The notes: generated from the sequence alone by a model not told the origin. Positions 1 through 9,926 are shown, counted from the stretch's first letter. The stretch is DNA of 64,000 nucleotides from Staphylococcus argenteus (GCF_000236925.1 NC_016941.1:2430566-2494565); one strand, 5' to 3'. Program-made: numbers and translations.

Positions 1-1
1 T

Positions 2-472
2 TATAAACAAGAAAGCTATAGAACAACATTAAGTAGAAATACAAATTATAAAAATGTTGGTTGGGGTGTTGAAGCACATAAAATTATGAATAACGGATGG
101 GGTCCTTATGGACGTGATAGTTTTGACCCAACTTATGGCAATGAAATTTTCTTAAGTGGTAGACAAAGTAGTTCAAATGCTGGTCAAAATTTCATAGCAC
201 AACACCAAATGCCTTTATTATCAAGAAGTAACTTTAACCCAGAGTTTTTAAGTGTATTGTCACACAAACAAAATGGCGCTAAAAAATCTAAAATCAAAGT
301 AACTTACCAACGCGAAATGGATTTATACCAAATTCGCTGGAACGGTTTCTTCTGGTCAGGCGCAAATTATAAAAACTTTAAAACTAGAACTTTCACATCA
401 ATATATGAAGTTGATTGGGAAAATCACACAGTAAAATTATTAGACAAAAAAGAAACTGAAGTTAATAAATAA
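2..472 (+). CDS. hlgB: Gamma-hemolysin component B (F subunit), C-terminal part
   Basis: The reading frame is open from base 2, so the start lies outside the window; 156 C-terminal residues are visible. They carry the leukocidin F-component signature: [15 protein letters not shown], then [10 protein letters not shown], the [20 protein letters not shown] stretch and [14 protein letters not shown], followed by the usual last beta strands. HlgB is a secreted beta-barrel pore-forming toxin subunit that pairs with HlgA or HlgC to lyse leukocytes and red cells. Against the S. aureus protein as I remember it there are many substitutions near the rim (for example FFWSG for FYWAG), which suggests a sister lineage. 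A LukF/LukD paralogue is less likely, because the bio operon follows directly, as it does after hlgB in S. aureus. Confidence 0.93.
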   Translation, partial: YKQESYRTTLSRNTNYKNVGWGVEAHKIMNNGWGPYGRDSFDPTYGNEIFLSGRQSSSNAGQNFIAQHQMPLLSRSNFNPEFLSVLSHKQNGAKKSKIKVTYQREMDLYQIRWNGFFWSGANYKNFKTRTFTSIYEVDWENHTVKLLDKKETEVNK

Positions 473-481
473 GTAGTAAAA

Positions 482-518
482 AAACGGTCGTCCAACCTAA
501 TTATGACGACCGTTTCTT
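482..518. terminator. Bidirectional terminator between hlgB and the bio operon
   Basis: AAACGGTCGTC at 482-492 pairs perfectly with GACGACCGTTT at 505-515, with a 12-nt loop. A-rich sequence precedes it and T-rich sequence follows, so it can end both hlgB (plus) and the convergent bio operon (minus). Confidence 0.85.
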
Positions 519-523
519 ATTTG

Positions 524-991
524 CTATTCTAATAATGTAGCCATTCTTTTTCTCAAAGCTAGATACAATGGAATTGCCAAAATAATTGTGAATATAATAC
601 CAGGAATTGCGTTTAGCAATACCGCCCATACCGGTAAATTTAAAATGATTGATAACAATAGTCTAGATAATAAACTGCCCAAAACACTTGCTAAAACTAA
701 CGAAAGTACATTTATTTTCAATAAATAAACTACTAATATTGCAATTAATCTAAAGAATACAGATATTATCACATTGATTGGATTAAACACGCCGAGCATA
801 AGTAAAATTACACTAGATAACAATCCACCTAAAAAATATTTTTTAATTCCAAAGAAAGCTAGTATCAATAATGCCACTGGTGCAGATAATTGAAAATCCA
901 GTCCTGGTAAAATAGAAGGTATTTTCAAAACTGCTAAAATCGTTAATATTGCTGCAATTGCACTTATTTGCGTCATATCTTTTGATGTCAT
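524..991 (-). CDS. bioX: BioX, small membrane protein at the end of the biotin operon
   Basis: A 155-residue protein that is almost entirely hydrophobic, with about five predicted membrane segments and only short polar loops; it ends in a basic tail (LRKRMATLLE). It is the last gene of the biotin cluster, 16 nt after bioW, so it is co-transcribed with biotin synthesis genes under BirA control. The position and size match the gene called bioX in S. aureus (bioDABFWX). Its function is not known to me. The size and topology recall small integral-membrane S components of ECF vitamin transporters, so a role in moving pimelate, biotin or a precursor is a possible inference only. Confidence 0.75.
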   Translation of the reverse strand: MTSKDMTQISAIAAILTILAVLKIPSILPGLDFQLSAPVALLILAFFGIKKYFLGGLLSSVILLMLGVFNPINVIISVFFRLIAILVVYLLKINVLSLVLASVLGSLLSRLLLSIILNLPVWAVLLNAIPGIIFTIILAIPLYLALRKRMATLLE

Positions 992-1007
992 ATTAAAACC
1001 TCTAACA

Positions 1008-1694
1008 CTATTTATAATTAATTTGTTTTGGTGTACTTTCTAAAAATGATATGTAACTGTTCAAAACAAGATCATCATCAACAAAAATTATTCTGCCGCC
1101 ATGTCTCGTATTAGCTTTCTTAATATTAAACAATCTATGATAGCCCAGTGCTCCTGTCGCAAAGTAGCCTGTCGTATACGTTAAGTCATCAGAGACACAA
1201 AGCTCCCCTTTTACATATGGCTTCGAGTTTATACATGAAGCGATAGCTAGAGCATCCTTCACTCTTTCACTCAAATCAGCTTTATTATTTATATCTTCAA
1301 ACGAAAAATTTGTCACCCTTATCCCTCTATCACCAGCTGAATCTAAACGTTCCCCTGATGTCGCTGATATAATGATAGCACCAGTGTACACAATGCCATC
1401 CTCAATATAAGCCATTCCTTGTTTCAGCGCATATTCAGAAATACCACATTCCAATATTAAATTTTGAAGATTCGATTTATCATTTTCAATAATAGACAAT
1501 GCTTTTATTTGTTGAATCGGTTCTATAATTTTTTGTATTTTTATATTTAGAAAATCTGGCTGGCCATTTTCGTGAAAAAATCCTTTATTATAAAATTTTT
1601 GAATGGTCTGTTCTATGTTTTCAAGTTCGCATATCGTTTCAGCACCACTAATATGAAGATTTTGATTACTAGAACGCATTTTAATACTATACAT
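1008..1694 (-). CDS. bioW: 6-carboxyhexanoate-CoA ligase (pimeloyl-CoA synthetase)
   Basis: Activates pimelate with CoA and ATP to give pimeloyl-CoA, the first committed substrate for biotin in staphylococci and bacilli. The 228-residue protein starts [12 protein letters not shown] and contains the family regions [35 protein letters not shown] and [14 protein letters not shown] chose the ATG at 1694 because the ribosome site GAGGTG lies six bases before it; an upstream GTG and ATG in the same frame overlap or abut that site. The start region overlaps the bioF stop, indicating translational coupling. The sequence differs at many positions from S. aureus BioW as I recall it, but the conserved blocks are intact. 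Confidence 0.93.
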   Translation of the reverse strand: MYSIKMRSSNQNLHISGAETICELENIEQTIQKFYNKGFFHENGQPDFLNIKIQKIIEPIQQIKALSIIENDKSNLQNLILECGISEYALKQGMAYIEDGIVYTGAIIISATSGERLDSAGDRGIRVTNFSFEDINNKADLSERVKDALAIASCINSKPYVKGELCVSDDLTYTTGYFATGALGYHRLFNIKKANTRHGGRIIFVDDDLVLNSYISFLESTPKQINYK

Positions 1695-1699
1695 GACCA

Positions 1700-2824
1700 T
1701 CACCTCAATCTTCTTGCTGTATGTAATACTTTAAATAAATCATCAATGTTTTGTTCTGTATGAAAAAACGATAACGATATTCTAAGCATTGGTTTTGATA
1801 CCGTTGGATATCTTAAATAACTCACGAATATAAAATGATCCAGTAAACTTTGATATGTTTGTTGTGCCGCTTCTATGTCATCAAATTCAATAAACTTAAT
1901 TGGCGAATACGTGCTAACATGATTGATATTAATCGATGTCATCATTTGATCAAAATACTCACTTAAATATCTCAATTTATCTCGTCGATTTTTAGCATTA
2001 ATTAAGCTTTCAATGTTTCTTTTTATAAAATATAAATTATAAACTGGTAAGCTACTTGAGTAGATAAATGGTCTTCCATGATTAATAAGCATTTCTTTAG
2101 TGTCTCTATCACTCAAAATCACACCACCATACGCACCACATGCTTTTGATAAACTTGAAGTCAATATATCAACTTCCTTATAATTCGCGATATTTTCTAA
2201 CCCTAGGCTATGTGAAACATCAAGTATCAACATTGCATGGTATTTACGCTTTAACGCTACCAATTGTTCAATATCAGCAACGTCGCCATTCGTTGAAAAG
2301 ACACTATCAGAGATGATGATTTTTGGTATGTTTTGATCTGCAAATTGAACTAACTTATTTTCTAAATCTGCAATATCTAAATGCCTATATATCTTTTTTT
2401 CTAAGCCACTTAATTTAATACCATCAATTATACTTGCATGATTTTCTTGATCTGAAAACACTACACAATTTGTATTTTTGAAAATATTAAATAATGCTAG
2501 ATTAGCATCGTATCCACTGTTTAAAATTGTACATGCACTGAATCCAAGCCAATGTCTCAACATTATTTCAATCTCATCATAGACAATTGAACTACCACTA
2601 ATTAATCTTGAACTTGATAATTGAAAACTATACTGTCGCATAAACATTTCAAAATCGTCTTGATCAAATGCTAGCTGTCCCAATCCTAAATAATCATTTG
2701 AAGTGAAATTAACAAATCGTTCCTTATCAACTTCAATATATTGCCTATCTACATACCCTACTGATTTAAGCGATCGATACAATCCTCTCTGCTGTAACGA
2801 ATCGAGTTGCTCTTGAAATATCAT
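1700..2824 (-). CDS. bioF: 8-amino-7-oxononanoate synthase (KAPA synthase)
   Basis: PLP-dependent condensation of pimeloyl-CoA with L-alanine to give 8-amino-7-oxononanoate. The 374-residue alpha-oxoamine synthase fold shows [10 protein letters not shown] near residue 40, [10 protein letters not shown] near 103, the cofactor-contacting D202 and H205 (in DVSHSLG) and the Schiff-base lysine K227 in [12 protein letters not shown]. The ATG overlaps the bioB stop by four bases (ATGA type), and its own stop overlaps the bioW start region, as expected inside a tightly packed operon. The usual DEAHS motif is DVSHS here. The PLP-contacting residues remain, so I expect an active enzyme. Confidence 0.94.
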   Translation of the reverse strand: MIFQEQLDSLQQRGLYRSLKSVGYVDRQYIEVDKERFVNFTSNDYLGLGQLAFDQDDFEMFMRQYSFQLSSSRLISGSSIVYDEIEIMLRHWLGFSACTILNSGYDANLALFNIFKNTNCVVFSDQENHASIIDGIKLSGLEKKIYRHLDIADLENKLVQFADQNIPKIIISDSVFSTNGDVADIEQLVALKRKYHAMLILDVSHSLGLENIANYKEVDILTSSLSKACGAYGGVILSDRDTKEMLINHGRPFIYSSSLPVYNLYFIKRNIESLINAKNRRDKLRYLSEYFDQMMTSININHVSTYSPIKFIEFDDIEAAQQTYQSLLDHFIFVSYLRYPTVSKPMLRISLSFFHTEQNIDDLFKVLHTARRLR

Positions 2825-3810
2825 TCTTGCATTTCCTTATTTTCACAAGTTCCAAAATCAATTTCAAAGCCTAAATCGTTAATCATGTCATAATCCAATT
2901 GATTCGGCTGTCCACCCGTAATTAAATAATCGCCAACAAATATTGAATTCGCTGCCTTTAATGCTAGAGGCTGTAAAGAACGTAAATTCACTTCTCTACC
3001 CCCTGCAATACGAATTTCTTTTGTTGGGTTAATTAACCTAAATAATGCTACAATCCTCAAACATTTCATCGGTGTCAAATCATCCATACTTCCAAATTTT
3101 GTTCCTTTAATTGGATGTAAAAAGTTAATTGGAATACTGTCTGCATCCATTTCTTTTAATGCGAATGCCATATCAACGATGTCTTGATTTGATTCTCCCA
3201 TCCCACATATCACACCCGAACACGGTGATATATTATTTGCTTTCATTAGCTCTATCGTATCTGTTCTATCTTTATAGCTATGCGTTGTCACAACATTATC
3301 ATGATAATTTTCACTCGTATTAATATTGTGATTATATCTATCTACACCAGCTGACTTAAGCTTCTTTGCTTGTTCATCATTTGTTAATCCTAAGCATGCA
3401 CATATTTTCAGTTGTGGATGTTGAGACTTGATCGTTCTTACTGTATTACTAATGTGATCAACTTCTTTATCACTTGGCCCTCTACCACTCATCACTATAC
3501 AATATGTACCGATGTGATTGTCATTTGCCACTTTCGCACCATCAATAATTTGTTCTTCTGGAATTAAGGCGTATCTTTGCTTCTGTTTAATATCTCTAGA
3601 TTGGCCGCAGTAACCACAGTTTTCAGGACATATTCCACTTTTGGCATTTAATATCATATTCAGTTTCACTTTTTTACCAAAATAATGCTTCCTTAAAATA
3701 TATGCTTCATTTAATAAATCTAATGTGTCAATGTTCTTATCTTCATAAAGTTCTAATACTGCGTCTTTAGTTAATTGTTCCCCTTGTAATATGCGTTTAG
3801 CCAAATTCAT
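2821..3810 (-). CDS. bioB: Biotin synthase (radical SAM)
   Basis: Inserts sulfur into dethiobiotin, the last step of biotin synthesis. The 329-residue protein carries the radical-SAM cluster motif CPENCGYC (C61, C65, C68), then [23 protein letters not shown] and [10 protein letters not shown], all typical of BioB. Conserved cysteines and an arginine ([12 protein letters not shown]) of the second, sacrificial [2Fe-2S] cluster are present. It lies one base after the bioA stop and overlaps bioF by four bases. Confidence 0.96.
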   Translation of the reverse strand: MNLAKRILQGEQLTKDAVLELYEDKNIDTLDLLNEAYILRKHYFGKKVKLNMILNAKSGICPENCGYCGQSRDIKQKQRYALIPEEQIIDGAKVANDNHIGTYCIVMSGRGPSDKEVDHISNTVRTIKSQHPQLKICACLGLTNDEQAKKLKSAGVDRYNHNINTSENYHDNVVTTHSYKDRTDTIELMKANNISPCSGVICGMGESNQDIVDMAFALKEMDADSIPINFLHPIKGTKFGSMDDLTPMKCLRIVALFRLINPTKEIRIAGGREVNLRSLQPLALKAANSIFVGDYLITGGQPNQLDYDMINDLGFEIDFGTCENKEMQE

Positions 3811-3811
3811 A

Positions 3812-5170
3812 TTAACACTTCCTATCTAATATGTTATGCACTGCCTTTTTAAAAATGCGTACCATTGTTTTCACTTCTTTATTTGACATACTTAACACTG
3901 GCACAAACGTAATGACATTTTCTAAATTTCTAATCATTAGCCCGTTTTCTTTACAATTACGTATAATTCGTTCAACTTTTTCAATTTCTAACGGCGCCTT
4001 ACTTTCTTTATTTTCGACAAGTTCAACGCCAAACATTAATCCACGTCCTCTGACATCACCGATATTTGGATGTCGTTTAAGGGCATATAGTTGCTTCTCT
4101 AACGTTGTTGATGTTTTTTCAATTTGAGAAATTAAATTAAATTTCTCATACAGTTTTATATTTTCTAAAGCTACCGTACATACAATTTGATTTCCCGTAT
4201 ATGTATGTCCATGGAAAAAGGTATTCACACCATGCGAATCACTTAAAAATGCATCATATATTTTTTGAGATGTTAGCGTTACTGCAAGTGGTAAGTAACC
4301 TCCTGTAATTGCTTTTCCTAAGCACATAATATCGGGTTGAACATCTTCATGATTACATGCAAACATTTTTCCTGTTCTTCCAAAGCCGACAGCTACTTCG
4401 TCACAAATTAATAAAATATTATATTTGCGGCACAATTTTTCAACTTTTTTCAAAAAGCCTTTAGGATGAACAAATAAGCCTGTCGCACCTTGAATTAATG
4501 GTTCTAAAATAAATCCTGCTATTTCATCATTTCTATCAATTAATATTTGCTCGATATTCTGTAAAATCGCTGCCATCATTTCATCTTCTGTTTCGTAACT
4601 ACTTCTGTATAATGACGGACTCTCTACTTGAATATTTTCAAATATTAAGTCTTTAAATATTTTATGAAATGTCTTAATACCACCAACACTTACCGCACCA
4701 ATCGTATCACCGTGATATCCATGATTTAATGTAATGAATTTGTTTTTCTTCGCATATTTTTCTTTATCGATATTCTTCCAATATTGATATGCCATTTTTA
4801 TTGCGATTTCAACAGCCGCACTACCTGTATCTGAATAAAATACTTTTCTAAGGTTGCTTGGTGTGATTTTGATTAATTTTTCGGCAAGTTCAATCGACGG
4901 AATATTAGACGACCCTAATAACGTGGAATGCGCAATTTTCTTTAATTGTTTTTTAATTACCTTATTCAAGTACTTATTATTATGACCGTGAACATTAACC
5001 CACAACGAAGCATAGCCATCTAAATATTTATTGCCATTCGTATCATAAAGGTAGCTACCTTTTCCTTTTTCAATAATGATTGCTTCTTCTTTACTATATA
5101 CGCCCATTTGCGTAAACGGATGCCAAACATATTCTGAGTCTTTTTGTTTAAGTTCTTGTGTGTAATTCAT
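3812..5170 (-). CDS. bioA: Adenosylmethionine-8-amino-7-oxononanoate aminotransferase
   Basis: Transfers an amino group from S-adenosylmethionine to 8-amino-7-oxononanoate, giving 7,8-diaminononanoate. The 452-residue class III aminotransferase begins with the BioA-specific VWHPFTQM, carries [15 protein letters not shown] near 113-127, the cofactor aspartate D257 in [14 protein letters not shown], and the PLP lysine K286 in LGKAITGG. The start overlaps the 3' end of bioD by 23 bases. All catalytic elements are visible and the length is normal. Confidence 0.95.
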   Translation of the reverse strand: MNYTQELKQKDSEYVWHPFTQMGVYSKEEAIIIEKGKGSYLYDTNGNKYLDGYASLWVNVHGHNNKYLNKVIKKQLKKIAHSTLLGSSNIPSIELAEKLIKITPSNLRKVFYSDTGSAAVEIAIKMAYQYWKNIDKEKYAKKNKFITLNHGYHGDTIGAVSVGGIKTFHKIFKDLIFENIQVESPSLYRSSYETEDEMMAAILQNIEQILIDRNDEIAGFILEPLIQGATGLFVHPKGFLKKVEKLCRKYNILLICDEVAVGFGRTGKMFACNHEDVQPDIMCLGKAITGGYLPLAVTLTSQKIYDAFLSDSHGVNTFFHGHTYTGNQIVCTVALENIKLYEKFNLISQIEKTSTTLEKQLYALKRHPNIGDVRGRGLMFGVELVENKESKAPLEIEKVERIIRNCKENGLMIRNLENVITFVPVLSMSNKEVKTMVRIFKKAVHNILDRKC

Positions 5171-5834
5171 TTTTAGCTCCTATTAATTGTTGTAAAAATT
5201 CTTCCGAAAAATCTTCGTATCTAGCGTGTTCGTTAAGCGTATAAACAGTTTTGTTAGTTAATTTTCCAATCGTAATTTGATTGTCTTTTTCAATGTAACT
5301 ACCTGTATAACGATTCATAATTAAAAAGTTATTCGGAGATACATGGCGATCCATATAGTCTTGATGAACTATCGCATCACTGATAGCACCTAATTTTGAC
5401 GGCAAGACACTAATGACACTATCTGCACAATCATTAATTAAATCTTTCGTCATATAGTTGCTTTCTTTACCTTCGTATAGTGGAACACCTATGCCTCCTG
5501 CACCTTCGATTAAGACAAAATCAAATTTTTCGTTTAAGGCAGACACTTTATCAAATACATCTTGTTTATTTAGGCAGGTTTGATTTGTCATTTTAAATGC
5601 TAAATGCGGCGAAACAGGTTGCTTAAATGTATAAAGTGAGGTTGTGTCATAACTTAAATCACATTCATTTTTAAACACTTCTAAATCCGGATACGTTCCA
5701 TCCGCCAATTCTTCAGTTTGAAAAGGTTTAAAAATGCATACATCATAATCACATGCTTTTAATGCATGATACAAATGCTTTGTCACAAACGTTTTTCCTA
5801 CATCTGTATTTGTACTTGTTATAAAAATTCTCAT
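5148..5834 (-). CDS. bioD: Dethiobiotin synthetase
   Basis: ATP-dependent ring closure of diaminononanoate with CO2 to dethiobiotin. The 228-residue protein starts with the BioD nucleotide loop MRIFITSTNTDVGKT (residues 8-15 are the P-loop), with KPFQTE, and EGAGGIGVPL in the middle, as in the family. It is the first gene of the minus-strand operon; the BirA operator begins 23 bases upstream. Its 3' end overlaps bioA. Confidence 0.95.
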   Translation of the reverse strand: MRIFITSTNTDVGKTFVTKHLYHALKACDYDVCIFKPFQTEELADGTYPDLEVFKNECDLSYDTTSLYTFKQPVSPHLAFKMTNQTCLNKQDVFDKVSALNEKFDFVLIEGAGGIGVPLYEGKESNYMTKDLINDCADSVISVLPSKLGAISDAIVHQDYMDRHVSPNNFLIMNRYTGSYIEKDNQITIGKLTNKTVYTLNEHARYEDFSEEFLQQLIGAKNELHTRT

Positions 5835-5856
5835 AAAAAATACGCCCTTCTTTTTT

Positions 5857-5889
5857 AATGTTAACTTTTATAATAAATAAGTTTACATT
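5857..5889 (-). promoter_or_regulatory. BirA operator of the biotin operon
   Basis: AATGTTAAC at 5857-5865 and GTTTACATT at 5881-5889 form an inverted repeat (8 of 9 positions) separated by exactly 15 bases, the known architecture of BirA operators in Firmicutes. It lies just upstream of bioD. Candidate minus-strand promoter boxes, TTGAAA (5908-5903) and TAAACT (5885-5880) with 17-base spacing, would place the -10 inside the operator, so biotinoyl-AMP-loaded BirA would block transcription. The promoter assignment is an inference. Confidence 0.85.
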
Positions 5890-6120
5890 TAAGGCGCATG
5901 TTTTTCAAGAAACATAAATTTGAACTTGCTATTTATAACTATAAATTATGACAAAATCTTGATCTTACTTTTGAAAGGGTTCAACGTTTTTACTCAATTA
6001 GAAATCAAATATTACTTTAATAAATACGTGTATTTAAAGCAATGTTTACAAAGTTTATCAAAGGCGGTCAAACGACCTATATCACCTTCCAAATGATTCT
6101 ACAACAGCAATATTACACTG
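5890..6120. other. Gene-free stretch upstream of bioD
   Basis: Low-complexity AT-rich sequence with no convincing reading frame. It holds the likely bio promoter at its left end and a short GGTC-AAAC-GACC hairpin near 6064-6076. I see no other recognisable element before the decayed toxin-antitoxin tail that begins at 6121. Confidence 0.5.
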
Positions 6121-6211
6121 ATAAATTGAACATCTAAATACACCAAACCCCCTCACTATTTCAGTAGTGAGGGGGGGTATTTAGGTGTTGATTATTTGTC
6201 AGCTTTTTTAT
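6121..6211. repeat. Decayed copy of the SprA2-type toxin-antitoxin 3' region
   Basis: This segment is nearly identical to 10465-10555, including ATAAATTGAACATCTAAATA, the CCCCTCACTA/TAGTGAGGGG hairpin and the TTAGGTGTTG..TTATTTGTCA block. On the minus strand the toxin tail reads K-A-D-K-stop, but the frame upstream is closed by TGA after only a few codons and no start is present, so the peptide gene is lost. The antitoxin-type promoter present at the intact locus is not recognisable here. The hairpin may still work as a terminator for the ABC gene ending at 6251. Confidence 0.7.
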
Positions 6212-6250
6212 ATCATTTTTCCACTTTTACATTTTATACTAAGTAATTAT

Positions 6251-7984
6251 TTACAATTTCCAGCCTACTGACTTGGCTTTTAACTTTATAAAGTCTTGAT
6301 ACATTCCTGGTTTGCGAATTAATTCATCATGACTCCCTTTTTGAATTATTTCACCTTCGTTGAGCACTATAATCTGATTTGCATTTTTAATAGTTTCGAG
6401 TTTATGTGCAATTGTAATTACTGTTTTTCCTTTACTTAATTTATTGATTGCCGTTTGAATCAGCTGTTCATTTTCAGGGTCAATACTCGCAGTTGCTTCA
6501 TCTAAAATAATTATTGGAGCATCTTTCAATATCGCCCTAGCAATAGATATCCTCTGCTTTTCTCCGCCAGATAAATTACTACCTTTTTCATTTAATATTG
6601 TTTGATATCCCTCAGGTAACGACATGATAAAGTCGTGACAACATGCTTGCTTCGCTGCATGAATTATTTCTTCTTTCGTTGCACCTGGATTGCCAAATAA
6701 TATGTTATTTTCAATCGTATCATTAAATAAATACACCTTTTGAAATACAGCACTAATTTTCGACATTAACGTACTTAATGTCATATCTTTGATATCAACA
6801 CCATCGATGCGAATACTTCCATCATCAATATCGTAAAAACGTAAAAGCAAATGACATAAAGTAGACTTCCCGCTTCCAGATGGACCGACGATAGCTGTTG
6901 AAGTGTTTGCAGCAATGTCAAAACTTATATCCTTTATCACTCGCTTGTCATCATATGAAAAATCCACATTTTGAAAAGCGATATTTTCATTTTTAATCGT
7001 TAAATTTTTCCCCTTCTCATCCAATTCTGGGGCATTTTTTATCTTTTCAATATCATCTATCGTTATATCTATCATTTCAAGTACGTGTGCTGCACTATTA
7101 ATGTTTTCAACACTATCAAAAATTACAAATGAAAAAATTGAAATCATAATGAATGTAGGTAAATCAATAGTATTATGTATAAATAATAAGCATGCAACTA
7201 ACACAATCAATATCGAAGTAACTTTCAAACTAAGTAAATGTAATAAATTGAATGGAATATATTTCATTTCGATTTTTGTATTAATGCGTTTACTTTCATT
7301 GACTGCTTGGTTAAAACTTTTAAGACTCGTATTTTCTTTCGCGAATGACTTTATTACTTGAATACCACGGATAACTTCTACCACTTTTTCAATCAATTGA
7401 TTTTGAGCATAATGATATGCTGGCGCATTTTGTCGGCTCTTTCTTTCTAATAATTGAATCGCAAAAAATGATAGTAATACACCGATGCATGCTAATAATG
7501 CTACTTGCCACGAAACTACAAGCAGAGAAAATATGAGTACCGTAATTAATATGTATCCATTAACAACAACGTCCACCATTTTCATGGCAAAGTTTTCTAA
7601 AAAGGTTAAATCTGTAGTAACTATCGTTGTTAGCTCATTTGAATGATGCGAATTAAAATATCCTAAAGGAACGTTTTTTAATTTATCACCAATATTTAAA
7701 CGTTCATTCGCACTCATTTCATAAGCAATACTCTCATGACTTCTGCTTTTGAAGTATGCTGTTATAAATCGACCCAGTACTAACAAAATCATGATAATTA
7801 CAATATTTAAAATATCTTCTCCATAAATAGGTTTATGAGATACTACATTATTAAATATTTGTGCCGCTAAAAAAATAGGCAGTGCAATAAATATTGCATT
7901 TAAAAATGACATGATAAATCCGAAAATCATTCTTACTTTATATGGTCTTATCCAGTTTAAAATTTTAAATGTAATTTGAAACAT
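6251..7984 (-). CDS. ABC transporter, fused permease-ATPase (IrtB/YbtQ-like half)
   Basis: A 577-residue half-transporter: six membrane helices in roughly residues 15-300, then an ATPase domain with Walker A GPSGSGKST, the Q-loop AVFQKVYLF, signature NLSGGEKQR and Walker B IIILDEATASID. It belongs to the exporter-fold ABC family that includes the siderophore importers IrtAB and YbtPQ as well as true exporters. It lies 24 bases after a similar gene, with a strong AAGGAGGT ribosome site, so the two very probably form a heterodimer. A Fur box upstream of the first gene points to iron-related transport. Substrate and direction cannot be read from the sequence. Confidence 0.85.
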   Translation of the reverse strand: MFQITFKILNWIRPYKVRMIFGFIMSFLNAIFIALPIFLAAQIFNNVVSHKPIYGEDILNIVIIMILLVLGRFITAYFKSRSHESIAYEMSANERLNIGDKLKNVPLGYFNSHHSNELTTIVTTDLTFLENFAMKMVDVVVNGYILITVLIFSLLVVSWQVALLACIGVLLSFFAIQLLERKSRQNAPAYHYAQNQLIEKVVEVIRGIQVIKSFAKENTSLKSFNQAVNESKRINTKIEMKYIPFNLLHLLSLKVTSILIVLVACLLFIHNTIDLPTFIMISIFSFVIFDSVENINSAAHVLEMIDITIDDIEKIKNAPELDEKGKNLTIKNENIAFQNVDFSYDDKRVIKDISFDIAANTSTAIVGPSGSGKSTLCHLLLRFYDIDDGSIRIDGVDIKDMTLSTLMSKISAVFQKVYLFNDTIENNILFGNPGATKEEIIHAAKQACCHDFIMSLPEGYQTILNEKGSNLSGGEKQRISIARAILKDAPIIILDEATASIDPENEQLIQTAINKLSKGKTVITIAHKLETIKNANQIIVLNEGEIIQKGSHDELIRKPGMYQDFIKLKAKSVGWKL

Positions 7985-8008
7985 ATTTTACCTCCTTTTC
8001 TCATTAGT

Positions 8009-9772
8009 CTAATTATGTTCGGTATTGATTCCCCAGTCTTTTGTATACATATGCATATCCCACATTTTCTTGTAATTACCGTTTAATTTAAGCAATAAGT
8101 TATGTGATCCTTTTTCTAAAATTTGTTGTTTCCCTAAAACAATAATTTGATTTGCATGTTGAATTGTAGTTAAACGATGTGCGATAACAATCAATGTTTT
8201 ATCTCGAGTCAACACATTTAATGCTTCTTGAATTTTTTGTTCGTTGTCTGGATCAACATAAGCAGTCGCTTCATCTAATACAATGATTGGCGCATCTTTT
8301 AATATCATTCTTGCAATAGTGACTCGTTGTTTTTCACCACCAGACAATTTATCTCCGACTGTACCAACATTCGTATCATATCCATCTGGCAACTTTTTAA
8401 TAAACTCATGGCATTGTGCTAACTTGGCAGCTTTTTCAATCGCCTCATCCGTAGCTTCAGGATTACCTAATTTAATATTTTCTTTAAATGTAAGATTTAA
8501 TAAAAAGTTATCTTGTCCAACAAAACCAACTAAATCGTTAAGTTGTTTCGATTCAATATCTTTTATATTTATGCCACCAATTGTAATTTCACCTGAAGTC
8601 ACATCCCAATATCGTGAAATAAGCTTGGCAATGGTTGACTTACCACTACCAGATGCCCCGACTATTGCTGTGAAATTATTTTCTGGTACCGTAAATGATA
8701 AATGCTTAAAGACCAGATTCTCCTTATCATTGTTATATGAAAAGCCAACATTATTAAAAGCAATTTCATAATGTTGAGGCTTTTTGAATTGTGACGACAA
8801 TACTAACTCATCTAAACTTAATATTTTATTTACTTCAGTTAATGCGTATTGTATAGACTTTAAATGATTTACATAATTAGTAAAATTCTTAATCGGTGCT
8901 ACTACACCTAAAGATAATACGATACATAGGAAAAATTCCGCATAGTTTAATTGGTTGATAGATATCAAATACATGCCGACCGGTAAAACCCCTAAAAATG
9001 TTGAAGGTAATACACTCGTTCCTAAATTCATATATCCCCATGTATTTTTAAACCAATTCAAAGTATGAATCTTATAATTATCTACGGCATCTTTATATTT
9101 TTTATACGAACTTTGAGATTGATTAAATGTTTTGATTACCTCAATACCTTCGATATATTCTACAATGGCGCTATTCATATAATGATTCGACTGCATTTGT
9201 TCAGCATATGTCTCATTAAATCCAGACATAAGTTTTTTAAAGGCAAACAATGCAATTGGTATCGTTACTAATAAGGCGCAAGCCATACGCCAATCAATGA
9301 TCATTATGTATAAAAAGATAGTAGCTGATAAGAGTAAGTTTCCAATCACTTCTGGAATCATATGTGCTAATGGCAATTCAATTGTTTCAACTTTATCGAC
9401 AAATATATTTTTCAATTCTCCGATTTTTTTAGATTCCACTACACCTAAAGGGAGACGCATTAACTTTCGAGCTAACTTTTTTCGTATATGAGACAAAATC
9501 TCATAGGCCGTAATATGTGATAGCATCGTTGACGCTCCAAAGCAACACACTTGTGAAATATAAGCAATTAAAGATATAAAGATATAGAGCATAATCGAAT
9601 TAATCGTATATGTATTGTTAATCATCATTAAAATAATTTTAAATACTGCCCAATAAGGAACTAACCCAGAAAAGACACTGATAATAGATAACAAAATTGA
9701 TAACATAATTTTCCATTTACTATCAGAAGCAAACCCGCTGAGTATCTTTATCCAATTTATCTGATTGTTCAT
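8009..9772 (-). CDS. ABC transporter, fused permease-ATPase (IrtA/YbtP-like half)
   Basis: A 587-residue partner of the downstream gene, with an N-terminal six-helix membrane domain and a C-terminal ATPase: Walker A GASGSGKST, signature KLSGGEKQR, Walker B IIVLDEATAYVD. The ATG at 9772 (MNNQINWIK) is preferred over an in-frame TTG 21 bases upstream, because that TTG lies in the ribosome site AAAGGAG. The gene follows a Fur box, so expression should rise in iron starvation. Likely a heterodimeric transporter of a metal chelate, or an exporter of a small molecule. The family assignment is firm; the substrate is not. Confidence 0.85.
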   Translation of the reverse strand: MNNQINWIKILSGFASDSKWKIMLSILLSIISVFSGLVPYWAVFKIILMMINNTYTINSIMLYIFISLIAYISQVCCFGASTMLSHITAYEILSHIRKKLARKLMRLPLGVVESKKIGELKNIFVDKVETIELPLAHMIPEVIGNLLLSATIFLYIMIIDWRMACALLVTIPIALFAFKKLMSGFNETYAEQMQSNHYMNSAIVEYIEGIEVIKTFNQSQSSYKKYKDAVDNYKIHTLNWFKNTWGYMNLGTSVLPSTFLGVLPVGMYLISINQLNYAEFFLCIVLSLGVVAPIKNFTNYVNHLKSIQYALTEVNKILSLDELVLSSQFKKPQHYEIAFNNVGFSYNNDKENLVFKHLSFTVPENNFTAIVGASGSGKSTIAKLISRYWDVTSGEITIGGINIKDIESKQLNDLVGFVGQDNFLLNLTFKENIKLGNPEATDEAIEKAAKLAQCHEFIKKLPDGYDTNVGTVGDKLSGGEKQRVTIARMILKDAPIIVLDEATAYVDPDNEQKIQEALNVLTRDKTLIVIAHRLTTIQHANQIIVLGKQQILEKGSHNLLLKLNGNYKKMWDMHMYTKDWGINTEHN

Positions 9773-9907
9773 CGTATATGTAACTCCTTTCAATTAATAA
9801 TCTAAATTAAGCCGCTTATATTATTTATTTCACTGAATGATATACAAAATATAAATTTGTTATTTGTTAAAAATTAACACTTATTACAAGTACATCATAT
9901 ATCAGTT

Positions 9908-9926
9908 GATAACGATTATCAATATC
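9908..9926 (-). promoter_or_regulatory. Fur box upstream of the ABC pair
   Basis: GATAACGATTATCAATATC matches 17 of 19 positions of the classical Fur consensus GATAATGATTATCATTATC. It lies about 135 bases upstream of the first ABC gene and points to iron repression of that operon. Confidence 0.8.

Noticed and set aside
1572-1763. Plus frame of 63 residues over bioW/bioF
   Set aside because: Antisense to two operon genes with clear coupling.
8283-8771. 162-residue plus frame inside an ABC transporter gene
   Set aside because: Antisense shadow of a strongly conserved ATPase domain; no ribosome site.
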